A stretch of 64,000 nucleotides of DNA from Oscillospiraceae bacterium Zagget12 (GCA_001941225.1 MSHM01000005.1:42491-106490), one strand, 5' to 3'; counted from the first letter of the stretch, positions 8,623 to 16,912 are shown. Notes: generated from the sequence alone by a model not told the origin. Program-made: numbers and translations.

Positions 8623-8651
8623 ATTTTATCATATAAATGTATATTTGTCAA
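8623..8651 (-). promoter_or_regulatory. Promoter of S8 protease gene
   Basis: On the minus strand TTGACA, 17 bp, TAAAAT, about 55 bp upstream of the ATG at 8567. The promoter is intact although the coding start is damaged. Confidence 0.65.
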
Positions 8652-8664
8652 ATAGAAAAACAGA

Positions 8665-8692
8665 TAAAAAAAGAGCCTTTCGGCAATTTTTT
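8665..8692 (-). terminator. Weak, degenerate terminator of gshA
   Basis: On the minus strand GCC-GAAA-GGC is followed by CTC and a T-run. Only the three inner base pairs of the 6405-6436 hairpin remain. Confidence 0.4.
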
Positions 8693-8696
8693 TATA

Positions 8697-9920
8697 TTAT
8701 ATATTCACAGTGCCGCCGCTTTTGGCGAGGAGTAATGTTTTCTCGTGAAAATTCTCTCGGTAACGGTTATACACCTCAACGCACCAACGCTTGTTTTCCT
8801 TAATTTTTTTTATCTGCAAGGCAATATTTTCCTCCGCGGCTGTTCCTTTGTAGAACAGGCGTATATCCTCCAAAAGTCCCAAAGCCGCGTCCTTTGCGTT
8901 GTAGCCGTTTATTGTTTCAGGCTCGTACAGCGCCGCCTCACGGTGATTTTTTATCGCGAGCGTCTGCAAATCGGGAGTAAATTCAAACTCGGGCAGACTG
9001 AGCAGATAAATTATAAAATAATGCGCGAACTCCAAATCCTCGCGCATAATTCCCACGGGAGAGAGCGGATTTAAATCAAACATACGCAGCTCTATGTGGT
9101 CTATGCCGCCGGACAAAAGAGAATCGAGAGTGTTCGCACCGCGCGGCTTAATGCGTACCGGCAGATACAGCTCCGCCGCGGAAAAAAGCGCGCCGTCCTT
9201 TATATATTGCTTTATGCTTTCAATATACGTATGCATATCGGTATAATCAAGCACCGGCAAAAATTTGTTCCAATACCCTTTTTCGCCGTTTCTGCGCGAG
9301 GCAAAGCCGTCAAAGCCGTCGCCGGTGAGGTAATCGCCGTCGAGCGACAGGTCGTATACGGGACTTGCCGCGCTAAGCATCACAATAAGCCAGCTGTATC
9401 GGCATAGGTATTTGTGCAGCCTGAAGTATAACGATGTTTTAAAATCGATAAAGGCGGTTTTGCCGTCGTATACGGAATTCAGAAATTCATCGGTAAAGGA
9501 AAAATTAAAATGTATTCCCGAATAGAGCATAAGCCGCTTTCCGTATCTGCGCTCAAGGTTTAAGCGGTAGTCGCGCTTAAATGATTTTTCACCGAAAAAC
9601 CGCGCAACGGTAATATCCGATTCGGTTTCTATATGCGGCGGATTGCTGTTAAGCCAGAGGTACTCGCCGTTTTTTTCGAGGGTTTTCTTTACGGATTTGT
9701 CAATATCCGATAATATTTGAAACATACCGTCAATACTGCCGCTGACGGGCGTAATCAGCTCAAGCTGATTTTCGCAAAAATCCCTGTCGAGATTTTTGCT
9801 GCTCGGAAAAGGGTGCGGCGTTTTAGCTAAGCGTCCGTCGCTTGTGACGCGGAGCGTTTCGCGTTCAAGACCGAAATGTCCGTCCCAAATATATTTATTG
9901 TCCAAAATCAATGCTTTCAC
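8697..9920 (-). CDS. gshA: Glutamate-cysteine ligase (GshF N-terminal-like), stand-alone
   Basis: The protein (407 residues) catalyses ATP-dependent joining of L-Glu and L-Cys to gamma-glutamylcysteine. It has the family start GLERETLRVTSDG, ENQLELITPV (substrate and Mg site), LYSGIHFNFSF, and RGANTLDSLLSGGIDHIELRMFDLNPLSP. It corresponds to the N-terminal half of the bifunctional Firmicutes GshF; the ATP-grasp glutathione synthetase half is absent and no gshB lies in the window. The end product may be gamma-Glu-Cys, or another ligase acts elsewhere. The start is uncertain: GTG at 9920 has little SD, and TTG codons 3 and 5 codons downstream follow a GGGTGA. It has its own promoter at 9987-10015. 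Confidence 0.87.
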   Translation of the reverse strand: MKALILDNKYIWDGHFGLERETLRVTSDGRLAKTPHPFPSSKNLDRDFCENQLELITPVSGSIDGMFQILSDIDKSVKKTLEKNGEYLWLNSNPPHIETESDITVARFFGEKSFKRDYRLNLERRYGKRLMLYSGIHFNFSFTDEFLNSVYDGKTAFIDFKTSLYFRLHKYLCRYSWLIVMLSAASPVYDLSLDGDYLTGDGFDGFASRRNGEKGYWNKFLPVLDYTDMHTYIESIKQYIKDGALFSAAELYLPVRIKPRGANTLDSLLSGGIDHIELRMFDLNPLSPVGIMREDLEFAHYFIIYLLSLPEFEFTPDLQTLAIKNHREAALYEPETINGYNAKDAALGLLEDIRLFYKGTAAEENIALQIKKIKENKRWCVEVYNRYRENFHEKTLLLAKSGGTVNI

Positions 9921-9986
9921 CCGGTTTCATAGATTTACGCGTTTATGCGGGAAATTCTTATTTCCTATCGACATAGTGGTATTTAC

Positions 9987-10015
9987 ATTATAATATAGTA
10001 TTTTCCAAAAGTCAA
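9987..10015 (-). promoter_or_regulatory. Promoter of gshA
   Basis: TTGACT, 17 bp, TATAAT on the minus strand, about 65 bp upstream of the start. Confidence 0.7.
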
Positions 10016-10071
10016 GATGTTAGCCGATATATTCGCGTTAAAACCAATATCAAGAATTTTTAAATTTAATA

Positions 10072-10100
10072 TAGACTATTTTCAATTTTTATAGTACAAT
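10072..10100 (+). promoter_or_regulatory. Promoter of Gls24 remnant-DAK2-recG operon
   Basis: TAGACT, 17 bp, TACAAT, followed by an SD (AGAAAGGA, 10125-10132). Confidence 0.5.
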
Positions 10101-10132
10101 AATAGCAAGTATAAGGTTTAAATCAGAAAGGA

Positions 10133-10315
10133 ATAAATTTATCGATAGAGGACGACGGAGTTGTGATTGAACTTCATCTTATAGTCGAATACGGCATAAA
10201 TATAAACACGGTTTGCAAAAGCATAGTAAACCGCGTAAGATACACAATAGAAAACGCTGTGGGAATAAAGGTAAACAGAGTGAATGTAAGAGTGGAAGGC
10301 ATAAGAGTTGATTGA
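10133..10315 (+). pseudogene. Truncated Asp23/Gls24-family (DUF322) gene
   Basis: The frame encodes NLSIEDDGVVIELHLIVEYG and ends VNRVNVRVEGIRVD, which is the conserved C-terminal half of Asp23/Gls24 envelope-stress proteins. These precede the DAK2/FakA gene in most Clostridia, as here. The usual first 45-50 residues are missing. A promoter and SD are present, but no ATG/GTG/TTG lies at usable distance; the first candidate is GTG at 10163. An internal deletion has probably joined the SD region to mid-gene. Residual translation from 10163 would give about 50 residues. The gene ends 10 nt before the next frame. Confidence 0.65.
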
Positions 10316-10325
10316 AAAATAAGGA

Positions 10326-12017
10326 GTGATTGAAATAGATACGCTTAACGGAAACATATTCGCGCAAATGATTGTAAGCGGAGCCAATAATCTTTATAAT
10401 CATAAGAAAGAGGTTGACGAGCTTAACGTGTTCCCTGTGCCGGACGGCGATACGGGCACAAATATGTCGCTTACAGCTATTGCCGTGGCGGCGGAAATTG
10501 CGAATAAGGAAAATATATCCGTAACAAAGGCGGCGGACCTAATGTCGTTCGCGGCGCTTAGGGGCGCGAGAGGAAACTCGGGCGTTATTTTGTCGCAGCT
10601 TTTCAGAGGTATGGCAAAAAGCCTCAGCGGCAAAAAGGAATGCAGTGCGCGGGATATGGCTCTCGCTTTAAAGCACGGCTCGGACGCCGCGTATAAGGCT
10701 GTAATGAAACCGACCGAGGGCACAATTCTGACTGTGGCGAGAGAGGCGGCAATCGGCGCGCAGATAGCCGCTAATACCGAAAAGGATATTGCGGCTGTTA
10801 TGGAAAGCGCGGCGGAACGCGGAAATAAGGCGCTTTTGAAAACGCCTCAGATGCTGCCTTTTCTCAGGCAAGCCGGCGTGGTTGACGCGGGCGGCAAAGG
10901 CTTAATGCTTGTGCTTGAGGGTGCGCTGTATTATCTCAAAAACGGTGTTGTAACCGAAAAAGCGGACGGAGAAATACCGCCGCCGGCAATCGAAAAAACT
11001 CGTAAAACGGTAAAACAGGAAAATATAAAATTCAAATACTGCACCGAGTTTATAGTAGAGAAAAAATCAAAGGGACTGAGCGTTGACGCGTTCAGAGAGG
11101 CTATAGCCCCGAAGGGCGACTGTATGCTGGTGATAGACGACGAGGAAATCGTAAAGGTGCATATCCACACAAATCACCCGGGCTTTGTTCTTGAAGAGGC
11201 GATAAAGCTGGGCGAGATGATAAATCTGAAAATCGACAATATGAAACATCAGCATAAGTCAATCATAGACAACGCCAAAAAGGCGGCGCCCGTAAAGGAA
11301 AAAAGTGAAAAGAGCAAAAAAGCGCCCGCGCGCACAGAACCCGAGGTAATCAAGGATTTCGGCTTTGCGGCGGTGTGTATGGGCAAGGGAATGGCAAATA
11401 TATTAAAGGATTTGGGCGTCGATAAGATTATAGAGGGCGGTCAGACAATGAATCCGAGCGCGGAGGATATTTTAAAAGCCGTAAAGCGTGTCAGGGCGAA
11501 AACGGTATATTTGTTCCCGAACAACAAGAATATCATAATGGCGGCAAACCAAGCCGCATCTCTTGCGGACGATAAAAGGGTTATAGTGATTGAAACCCAA
11601 AGCGTGCCGCAGTGCGTAAGCGCTATGATGAGCTTTAACAATAAAAAGGACAGCGCCGCTAACACAAAGGCTATGCAAAGAGCCGCGCAAAACGTCAAAT
11701 CCGGTCAGCTTACCTATGCCGTCCGCGACACCGAGTCCGACGGCTTGAAAATAAAAAAGGGCGATATTATCGGAATGACGGAGGGTAAAATAACCTCCGT
11801 AGGCACCGATACGGACGATGTTTTAAACAGCGTTGTTTCGCAAATGACGGACGAGGATACGGAGTTTATAACGGTGTACTGGGGCAAGGATATAAAAAAG
11901 CAGCAGGCAAACCGTATGCTTAAGGCATTGGAGAAAAAATACGAAAAGGACGAGATAGAGGTATCCTTCAAAAAAGGCGGACAGCCGCTTTACTATTATA
12001 TCATAGCAGTGGAATAA
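10326..12017 (+). CDS. fakA: DAK2 domain fatty acid kinase-like protein (FakA/YloV)
   Basis: This is an ATP-dependent kinase of the FakA family; FakA phosphorylates fatty acids delivered by DegV/FakB binding proteins for membrane lipid synthesis. The N-terminal Dhal domain (about 1-200) has ELNVFPVPDGDTGTNMS for Mg-ADP binding and GARGNSGVILSQ. A middle domain and a C-terminal DegV-like domain (about 340-563) complete the normal length. Identification is strong; substrate specificity is inference. The start is odd: the SD AAGGAG (10321-10326) directly abuts GTG 10326, while the codon at ideal 8-nt spacing is ATA at 10335 (IDTLNG..), where relatives begin with ATG. It is followed at 12 bp by recG, so co-transcription is likely. 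Confidence 0.88.
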   Translation: MIEIDTLNGNIFAQMIVSGANNLYNHKKEVDELNVFPVPDGDTGTNMSLTAIAVAAEIANKENISVTKAADLMSFAALRGARGNSGVILSQLFRGMAKSLSGKKECSARDMALALKHGSDAAYKAVMKPTEGTILTVAREAAIGAQIAANTEKDIAAVMESAAERGNKALLKTPQMLPFLRQAGVVDAGGKGLMLVLEGALYYLKNGVVTEKADGEIPPPAIEKTRKTVKQENIKFKYCTEFIVEKKSKGLSVDAFREAIAPKGDCMLVIDDEEIVKVHIHTNHPGFVLEEAIKLGEMINLKIDNMKHQHKSIIDNAKKAAPVKEKSEKSKKAPARTEPEVIKDFGFAAVCMGKGMANILKDLGVDKIIEGGQTMNPSAEDILKAVKRVRAKTVYLFPNNKNIIMAANQAASLADDKRVIVIETQSVPQCVSAMMSFNNKKDSAANTKAMQRAAQNVKSGQLTYAVRDTESDGLKIKKGDIIGMTEGKITSVGTDTDDVLNSVVSQMTDEDTEFITVYWGKDIKKQQANRMLKALEKKYEKDEIEVSFKKGGQPLYYYIIAVE

Positions 12018-12029
12018 ACGGAGGAAGGA

Positions 12030-14063
12030 ATGTCTGAGGATATTCGATATTTAAAGGGCGTCGGCGAAAAAAGAGCCGCGCTGTTCAATAAAAAGGGAAT
12101 AAAGACAGTCGAGGATTTGCTGTATTATTTTCCGCGCTCATATGAGGACAGGTCGGAAACAAAGGAAATCGCGGACTGCAATGAGGGCGAAACGGTGTGT
12201 ATCAATATCACCGTTTTTTCGCCTGTAAAGGACACGCGCGTAAGGCGCAATATGCTCATATCCACAATGATTGTGTGCGACCAAAGCGGCGCACTGAATG
12301 TGGTTTGGTACAATAATAAATACGTCAAAGGGCAGTTTATGACCGGCGACGAGTATATTATGTACGGCAAAATCACGAAAAACCGCGGCAAAAAGGAAAT
12401 GATAAATCCCGTGTTTGAGAAAAAGGGCAGCGAACGCTTTACGGGAAAGATAGTGCCGCTGTATCCGCTCACGGACGGACTTACGCAGAAAATTTTGCAA
12501 TCCTCTATGGAAACGGCAATCAAGGCGGCGGGACGGCTTGAGGAGTACATTCCCGCCGATATACGCGAGAAATATCACATAGCCGAGCTTAATTACGCGA
12601 TGAAAAATATCCATTTTCCCGATGATTTTGAAAGCTATAATATAGCGCGCGAAAGATTTGTATTTGAGGAGCTGCTTATATTGCAGCTTGCGCTGCTCTC
12701 CAGAAAGGACGATAATACCGCGTGCGACGCCGTTGTGTTTGACGATATATTCTGCGCGCGCGATTTTGTAAAGACGCTGCCGTTTCCGCTCACGGGCGCA
12801 CAGAAACGCGCGCTTAATGAAATTTTAAGCGACTGTAAAAGCGGGGAAATGATGAACCGCCTTGTGCAGGGCGATGTGGGCAGCGGAAAGACGGCTGTCG
12901 CCGCGGCGGCGATATACACGGCGGTGAAAAACGGACATCAGGCGGCTATGATGGCTCCGACGGAAATACTTGCCGCGCAGCACGCCCAAACGCTTGATGA
13001 GTTTTTTAAGGACACGGGCATAAACGTGGTGACGCTGACCGGCAGTATGAAGGCAAAGGAAAAGCGTCTTGCTTACGATATGATTTCTACCGGCGCGGCG
13101 GACGTGGTTGTGGGAACTCACGCTATAATTCAGGACGCGGTTGAGTTTTACGACCTCGCGCTTGTAGTGGCGGACGAGCAGCACCGTTTCGGAGTTGAGC
13201 AGAGGGCAAAGCTTGCGGCAAAGGGTAATAATCCTCATATGCTGATTATGTCCGCCACGCCCATACCCAGAACGCTGGCACTCATTCTTTACGGCGACCT
13301 TGACATATCGGTTATAGACGAGCTGCCGCCGGGCAGGAAGTCCGTGAAAACCTACGCCGTCGGCGAGAATATGCGAAAGCGCATTTTCGCGTTTCTTGAA
13401 AAGAACGTAAAAATGGGAATGCAGGCATACGTTGTATGCCCGCTTGTCGAGGAAACGGAGAAGAGCGATTTGCAGAATGCCGAAATGCTTGCGGAAAAGC
13501 TGCGGACTGTTTTTCCGAATTTCAATATAGGACTTATTCACGGCAAAATGAGAGCAAAGCTCAAGGACGCGGTTATGAGCGAGTTTGTGAGCGGCGCGAT
13601 AAATATACTCGTTTCAACTACGGTAATAGAGGTTGGCGTGAACGTGCCGAACGCTAATATTATGGTGATTGAAAACGCCGAGCGTTTCGGACTTTCTCAG
13701 CTCCATCAGCTGCGCGGACGCGTCGGACGCGGCAGCGAGCAGGCATATTGCATACTGTTCGCTCACGGGAACAACGAGGTTACAAGAAAACGAATGGAAA
13801 CTATGTGTATTTCAAACGACGGCTTTTATATAAGCGAACAGGATTTGAAACTCCGCGGTCCGGGCGACTTTTTCGGAACGCGCCAGCACGGCTTGCCGGA
13901 AATAAAAATAGCCAATCTTTTTGAGGACGGAGATATACTTGCCGTTTCGCAGGCGGCAGCAAAGAGCATTATGGAGGAGGACCCTCGTTTGGAATCCGAA
14001 AAGTACAGAGGACTTAAGAAACGTGCCGAAAGGATAATCAGCGACGGACGAATAATGAATTAG
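12030..14063 (+). CDS. recG: ATP-dependent DNA helicase RecG
   Basis: RecG remodels stalled forks and Holliday junctions. The 677-residue protein has the N-terminal wedge/OB domain (about 50-150, DLLYYFPRSYEDRS at its start), Walker A GDVGSGKTA, the DEQH box VADEQHRFGVEQR, motif III SATPIPRT, and the C-terminal helicase and TRG region with RGRVGRGSEQ. The ATG is preceded by GGAGGAAGGA. Length and all motifs are normal. It is the last gene of the Gls24-DAK2-recG operon before the SASP. Confidence 0.97.
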   Translation: MSEDIRYLKGVGEKRAALFNKKGIKTVEDLLYYFPRSYEDRSETKEIADCNEGETVCINITVFSPVKDTRVRRNMLISTMIVCDQSGALNVVWYNNKYVKGQFMTGDEYIMYGKITKNRGKKEMINPVFEKKGSERFTGKIVPLYPLTDGLTQKILQSSMETAIKAAGRLEEYIPADIREKYHIAELNYAMKNIHFPDDFESYNIARERFVFEELLILQLALLSRKDDNTACDAVVFDDIFCARDFVKTLPFPLTGAQKRALNEILSDCKSGEMMNRLVQGDVGSGKTAVAAAAIYTAVKNGHQAAMMAPTEILAAQHAQTLDEFFKDTGINVVTLTGSMKAKEKRLAYDMISTGAADVVVGTHAIIQDAVEFYDLALVVADEQHRFGVEQRAKLAAKGNNPHMLIMSATPIPRTLALILYGDLDISVIDELPPGRKSVKTYAVGENMRKRIFAFLEKNVKMGMQAYVVCPLVEETEKSDLQNAEMLAEKLRTVFPNFNIGLIHGKMRAKLKDAVMSEFVSGAINILVSTTVIEVGVNVPNANIMVIENAERFGLSQLHQLRGRVGRGSEQAYCILFAHGNNEVTRKRMETMCISNDGFYISEQDLKLRGPGDFFGTRQHGLPEIKIANLFEDGDILAVSQAAAKSIMEEDPRLESEKYRGLKKRAERIISDGRIMN

Positions 14064-14150
14064 TAAAAATTGTATGTTTATATTTTTGTATTTTACATAA
14101 ATTATATGCGGGCGAACACTCATAAACTTTATGTAAAGGAGAAAAATATT

Positions 14151-14324
14151 ATATCAAAAAGCAAAAAATCCGCATTGGAGCAGTTTAAAACAGAGGCGGC
14201 AAAGGAAGTCGGCGTAAATCTTGAGCAGGGCTATAACGGCTCTCTCACGGCAAAACAGGCAGGCTCAATCGGCGGTCAAATGGTAAAGAAAATGATAGAA
14301 AGCTACGAAAATCAAAATAAGTAA
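14151..14324 (+). CDS. Small acid-soluble spore protein, alpha/beta type; ATA at expected start
   Basis: Alpha/beta SASPs coat spore DNA and protect it from UV. The 57-residue frame matches the family: SKKSALEQFKTEAAKEVGVN, with the germination protease site region EAAKEVG, and LTAKQAGSIGGQMVKKMIE. An SD (AAAGGAG, 14136-14141) stands 9 nt before ATA-TCA-AAA-AGC, exactly where relatives have ATG-TCN-AAA. The nearest in-frame ATG is upstream of the SD, around 14106, and would add about 15 unrelated residues. Either an AUA/AUU start is used or the gene was silenced by one G-to-A change. It belongs to the sporulation programme (normally sigma-G); no convincing sigma-G promoter was seen. Confidence 0.85.
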   Translation: MSKSKKSALEQFKTEAAKEVGVNLEQGYNGSLTAKQAGSIGGQMVKKMIESYENQNK

Positions 14325-14358
14325 CAATTAAACCAGTCGGCTACGCTGCCGACGCTCG

Positions 14359-14386
14359 GAAAACGGCATAGATGTGCCGTTTTTTG
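14359..14386 (+). terminator. Terminator after SASP
   Basis: A 7-bp stem AACGGCA/TGCCGTT with a 6-nt loop is followed by T6. Confidence 0.75.
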
Positions 14387-14407
14387 ATTTTCTGCAAATT
14401 TTTGGTA

Positions 14408-14437
14408 TTTACAACAATCATAAAGATGTGTTATAAT
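14408..14437 (+). promoter_or_regulatory. Promoter of PfkB kinase gene
   Basis: TTTACA, 18 bp, TATAAT, about 75 bp upstream of the ATG. Confidence 0.6.
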
Positions 14438-14510
14438 AAATTAACTTAATCGAAATGTTGCGCCTTGATTTGGGCAAGCACCGTCATCTTGACGGGACGG
14501 AGGTAGAGCA

Positions 14511-15479
14511 ATGAAAAAATATGATGTAACCGCATTGGGCGAGCTGCTTATAGATTTTACCGAAAACGGGATAAGCGCGCAGGGAAATCCGCTTTTTGAG
14601 GCTAATCCCGGCGGCGCGCCCTGCAATGTTCTCGCGATGCTTGCGGGACTTAATAAGCGCACCGCGTTTATAGGAAAAATAGGCAAGGATATGTTCGGCG
14701 ATATGCTGCGCTCCGCGCTCGACGGCATAGGAATAGATACCGAAAATCTTATTTCCGACGGCGGCTATAATACAACCCTCGCATTTGTGCATACGCTTGC
14801 TGACGGCGACAGAGAATTTTCTTTTTACAGAGATTTCGGCGCGGATATGATGCTGTCCGCCGAGGAGGTAAACGCGGATATTATAAAAAACAGCCGTATT
14901 TTTCATTTCGGAACTCTTTCCTCAACGCACCCTGTCTGCCGTGAGGCGACAAGGTATGCCGTTAATACAGCCGCCGAAAACGGAGTGATGATTTCGTTTG
15001 ACCCGAATTTAAGAGAAAACTTGTGGAAATCGCTTGACAATGCGAGAGCGGAAATTATATACGGCTTGTCCAAGTGCAATATTCTTAAAATTTCCGATAA
15101 TGAGCTTGAATTTCTGTGCGGGAAAACCGCCGATTACGATATTGCGATGAATGACCTGATGAAGACGTACAAAAATATCAAAATAGCGTTTTTGACCTGC
15201 GGCGCGGACGGCTCGAGAGCGTATTATAAGGGAATAACAGAAAAAGCGGACGCCGTTTCGAGCGTTAAGGTGATTGACACCACCGGCGCGGGCGATACGT
15301 TTACCGGCTGCGCCCTGAGCCGAATTCTCGATTACGGTATTGAAAACTTTAACGAAAAAATCCTGAAAGAAACCTTGATTTTCGCCAATGCCGGCGCGGC
15401 GTTTGTGACCGAGAAGAAGGGCGCGTTAAAGGTAATGCCGACAAAGGACGAAATTTACGCTTTGGCGGCGGAGCTTTAA
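14511..15479 (+). CDS. PfkB-family carbohydrate kinase, probably fructokinase
   Basis: The 322-residue ribokinase-fold kinase starts with ALGELLIDFTENG. It has the PfkB signature 1 area (GGAPCNVLAMLAGL, GKIGKDMFGDML) and signature 2 DTTGAGDTFTG with the catalytic Asp. The GGAPCN and FDPNLRENLW patterns resemble fructokinases (scrK type), but 2-keto-3-deoxygluconate kinase is an alternative, which would suit pectin breakdown. The ATG follows GGACGGAGG. It is monocistronic and converges on birA. No sucrose or KDG genes are adjacent to decide the substrate. Confidence 0.85.
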   Translation: MKKYDVTALGELLIDFTENGISAQGNPLFEANPGGAPCNVLAMLAGLNKRTAFIGKIGKDMFGDMLRSALDGIGIDTENLISDGGYNTTLAFVHTLADGDREFSFYRDFGADMMLSAEEVNADIIKNSRIFHFGTLSSTHPVCREATRYAVNTAAENGVMISFDPNLRENLWKSLDNARAEIIYGLSKCNILKISDNELEFLCGKTADYDIAMNDLMKTYKNIKIAFLTCGADGSRAYYKGITEKADAVSSVKVIDTTGAGDTFTGCALSRILDYGIENFNEKILKETLIFANAGAAFVTEKKGALKVMPTKDEIYALAAEL

Positions 15480-15501
15480 TGCACGGGGACTTCGGGCATA
15501 A

Positions 15502-15531
15502 CAAAAAGAGTGTCGGCATTTGACACTCTTA
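15502..15531. terminator. Terminator of birA (minus), possibly also of PfkB kinase
   Basis: A 9-bp stem AAGAGTGTC/GACACTCTT has an A5 run on the left, which gives a T-run for the minus transcript. The plus side has no clear T-run. Confidence 0.7.
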
Positions 15532-15574
15532 AGATGATTTTCCGAAAGCGACTCACATCACAGCCGCTTTTTTG

Positions 15575-16531
15575 TCATATATACCCGTAAATTCCTCTGA
15601 CGGACACCTCTCCGGAATTAACGGTAATTTTTTCGCCGCCGCGCTCAATCACAAGCGAGCCGGTATTATCAATATCCGCAGCCTTCGCGGTGAATACCTC
15701 TCCTTGATACGTAACCTTGACTTCGCGGTTAAGCGTGACGCATAGCGATTTGTATTCGGGCAGGATATTTTTAAGACCGTTTTCAAGAAAATCGGTGTAA
15801 AGCGATTCAAATTCATTAAGTACCGCGGAAACTGTTTCGGCGCGGTTGAGCGTTTCACCTGTTTCAATCAGGAGAGAGGTTGCTTTTTCGGAAAGCTCGT
15901 CATCAAAACCCGCGGTATTTACATTGATACCGATACCGCAGACTACATAATTTACCATATTGATTTCAGCCGACATCTCGGTCAGTATGCCGCAGACCTT
16001 TTTTGTGCCGATAACAATATCGTTTGGCCATTTAATCACAGCGCCGTTTCCTATCGCGCGGCAAACCGCAAGACCGGCAACCAAAGTAATTTGAGATATG
16101 TCGGCGAGTGAAATACGCGGTTTTAAAAGCAGACTCATCCATATTCCGGTGCCGGACGGCGACGCCCAGCTCCTGCCGAGCCTGCCCTTGCCTCCGGTCT
16201 GCACATCGGCGATAAACAAGCTGCCGTCGGGCGCGGAGCTGCATTCCTTGGCGCGGTTGTTTGTCGAATCGGTCACATCGTAAACATAGACGCTGTGCCC
16301 GATAAAGTCGGTTTTAAGACCGCTTTTAATGCCGTCCTCGGTCAGAATATCGGGCGAGGAAACAAGACGGTAGCCCTTGTTTGTAACAGATTCTATTTCA
16401 TATCCGTTCTCTTTCAGCTTTTTGATGTGTTTCCACACCGCCGCGCGCGAAATGCTGAGCGTTTCACTTATCCTTTCACCGGAGATATACCCGTCCGCGC
16501 TTTTTAAAATATCTAAAATTTTCTCTTTCAA
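15575..16531 (-). CDS. birA: Biotin-protein ligase / biotin operon repressor BirA
   Basis: BirA activates biotin as biotinyl-AMP and attaches it to carboxylase carrier domains. The two-domain form also binds DNA. An N-terminal winged helix (about 1-60: RISETLSISRAAVWKHIKKL) precedes the ligase with TGGKGRLGRSWASP (biotin loop), KWPNDIVIGTKKVCGIL and the C-terminal SH3-like domain. TTG at 16531 is preferred because AAAGGG lies at good spacing and relatives begin LKEKIL; an upstream frame extension to 16657 is not family-like. The HTH indicates that it is also a repressor. A promoter about 200 bp upstream and a terminator hairpin in between suggest leader attenuation or a separate RNA. Confidence 0.93.
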   Translation of the reverse strand: MKEKILDILKSADGYISGERISETLSISRAAVWKHIKKLKENGYEIESVTNKGYRLVSSPDILTEDGIKSGLKTDFIGHSVYVYDVTDSTNNRAKECSSAPDGSLFIADVQTGGKGRLGRSWASPSGTGIWMSLLLKPRISLADISQITLVAGLAVCRAIGNGAVIKWPNDIVIGTKKVCGILTEMSAEINMVNYVVCGIGINVNTAGFDDELSEKATSLLIETGETLNRAETVSAVLNEFESLYTDFLENGLKNILPEYKSLCVTLNREVKVTYQGEVFTAKAADIDNTGSLVIERGGEKITVNSGEVSVRGIYGYI

Positions 16532-16617
16532 ATTTATCAACCCTTTCGGCTTTTGAAAATCGATTGCCGCAGAACGGCGGCGGTTTCGTAACGTTTTATG
16601 TCCCTTATCGGACAGAA

Positions 16618-16732
16618 AGAAAAAAATGAGCCGTCTGCCGCAATCAGATAGGCTCACTATTTTTAGGAATTATCCCTAAATAAAGTATCCGTATCAATGT
16701 GGCAACCGTCTTTAGATTTCCACATTTTTTAC
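16618..16732 (-). ncRNA. Structured RNA or birA leader with terminator (candidate)
   Basis: Minus-strand RNA of about 115 nt from the promoter at 16739-16767. It carries three possible hairpins: CACATT/AATGTG close to the start, TTTAGG/CCTAAA in the middle, and a strong terminator (GAGCC-TCTG / CAGA-GGCTC) followed by T7. No gene on this strand ends upstream, so the terminator belongs to this transcript. A 20-codon frame starting MWKSKDGCH lies inside without an SD and ends before the terminator. It is either an independent small RNA or the attenuating leader of birA, whose start is about 85 nt beyond. Confidence 0.55.
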
Positions 16733-16738
16733 AATGTG

Positions 16739-16767
16739 ATTATACCACATTATTTCCCGAAAGTCAA
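16739..16767 (-). promoter_or_regulatory. Promoter of birA leader / small RNA
   Basis: TTGACT, 17 bp, TATAAT on the minus strand; a strong sigma-A match. Confidence 0.7.
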
Positions 16768-16912
16768 CGCCCTTTTTGCCTAATATATCTCGAAATAATT
16801 CATACTAAACCCATATTATTTAGGGTGAGAATTTAATCAAAAAAAACAATCCATTTTAACATTCCTGAAACAATAGGTCGAATTTTGTATTCATTTTGTA
16901 AAATAAAACTTA

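Noticed and set aside
6405..8692. Transposon ends flanking the S8 protease gene
   Set aside because: The similar sequences at both ends are small terminator hairpins common in this genome; no transposase or target duplication is present.
16532..16657. N-terminal extension of birA
   Set aside because: It contains the terminator-side sequence and unrelated residues; TTG 16531 has a proper SD and family-like start.
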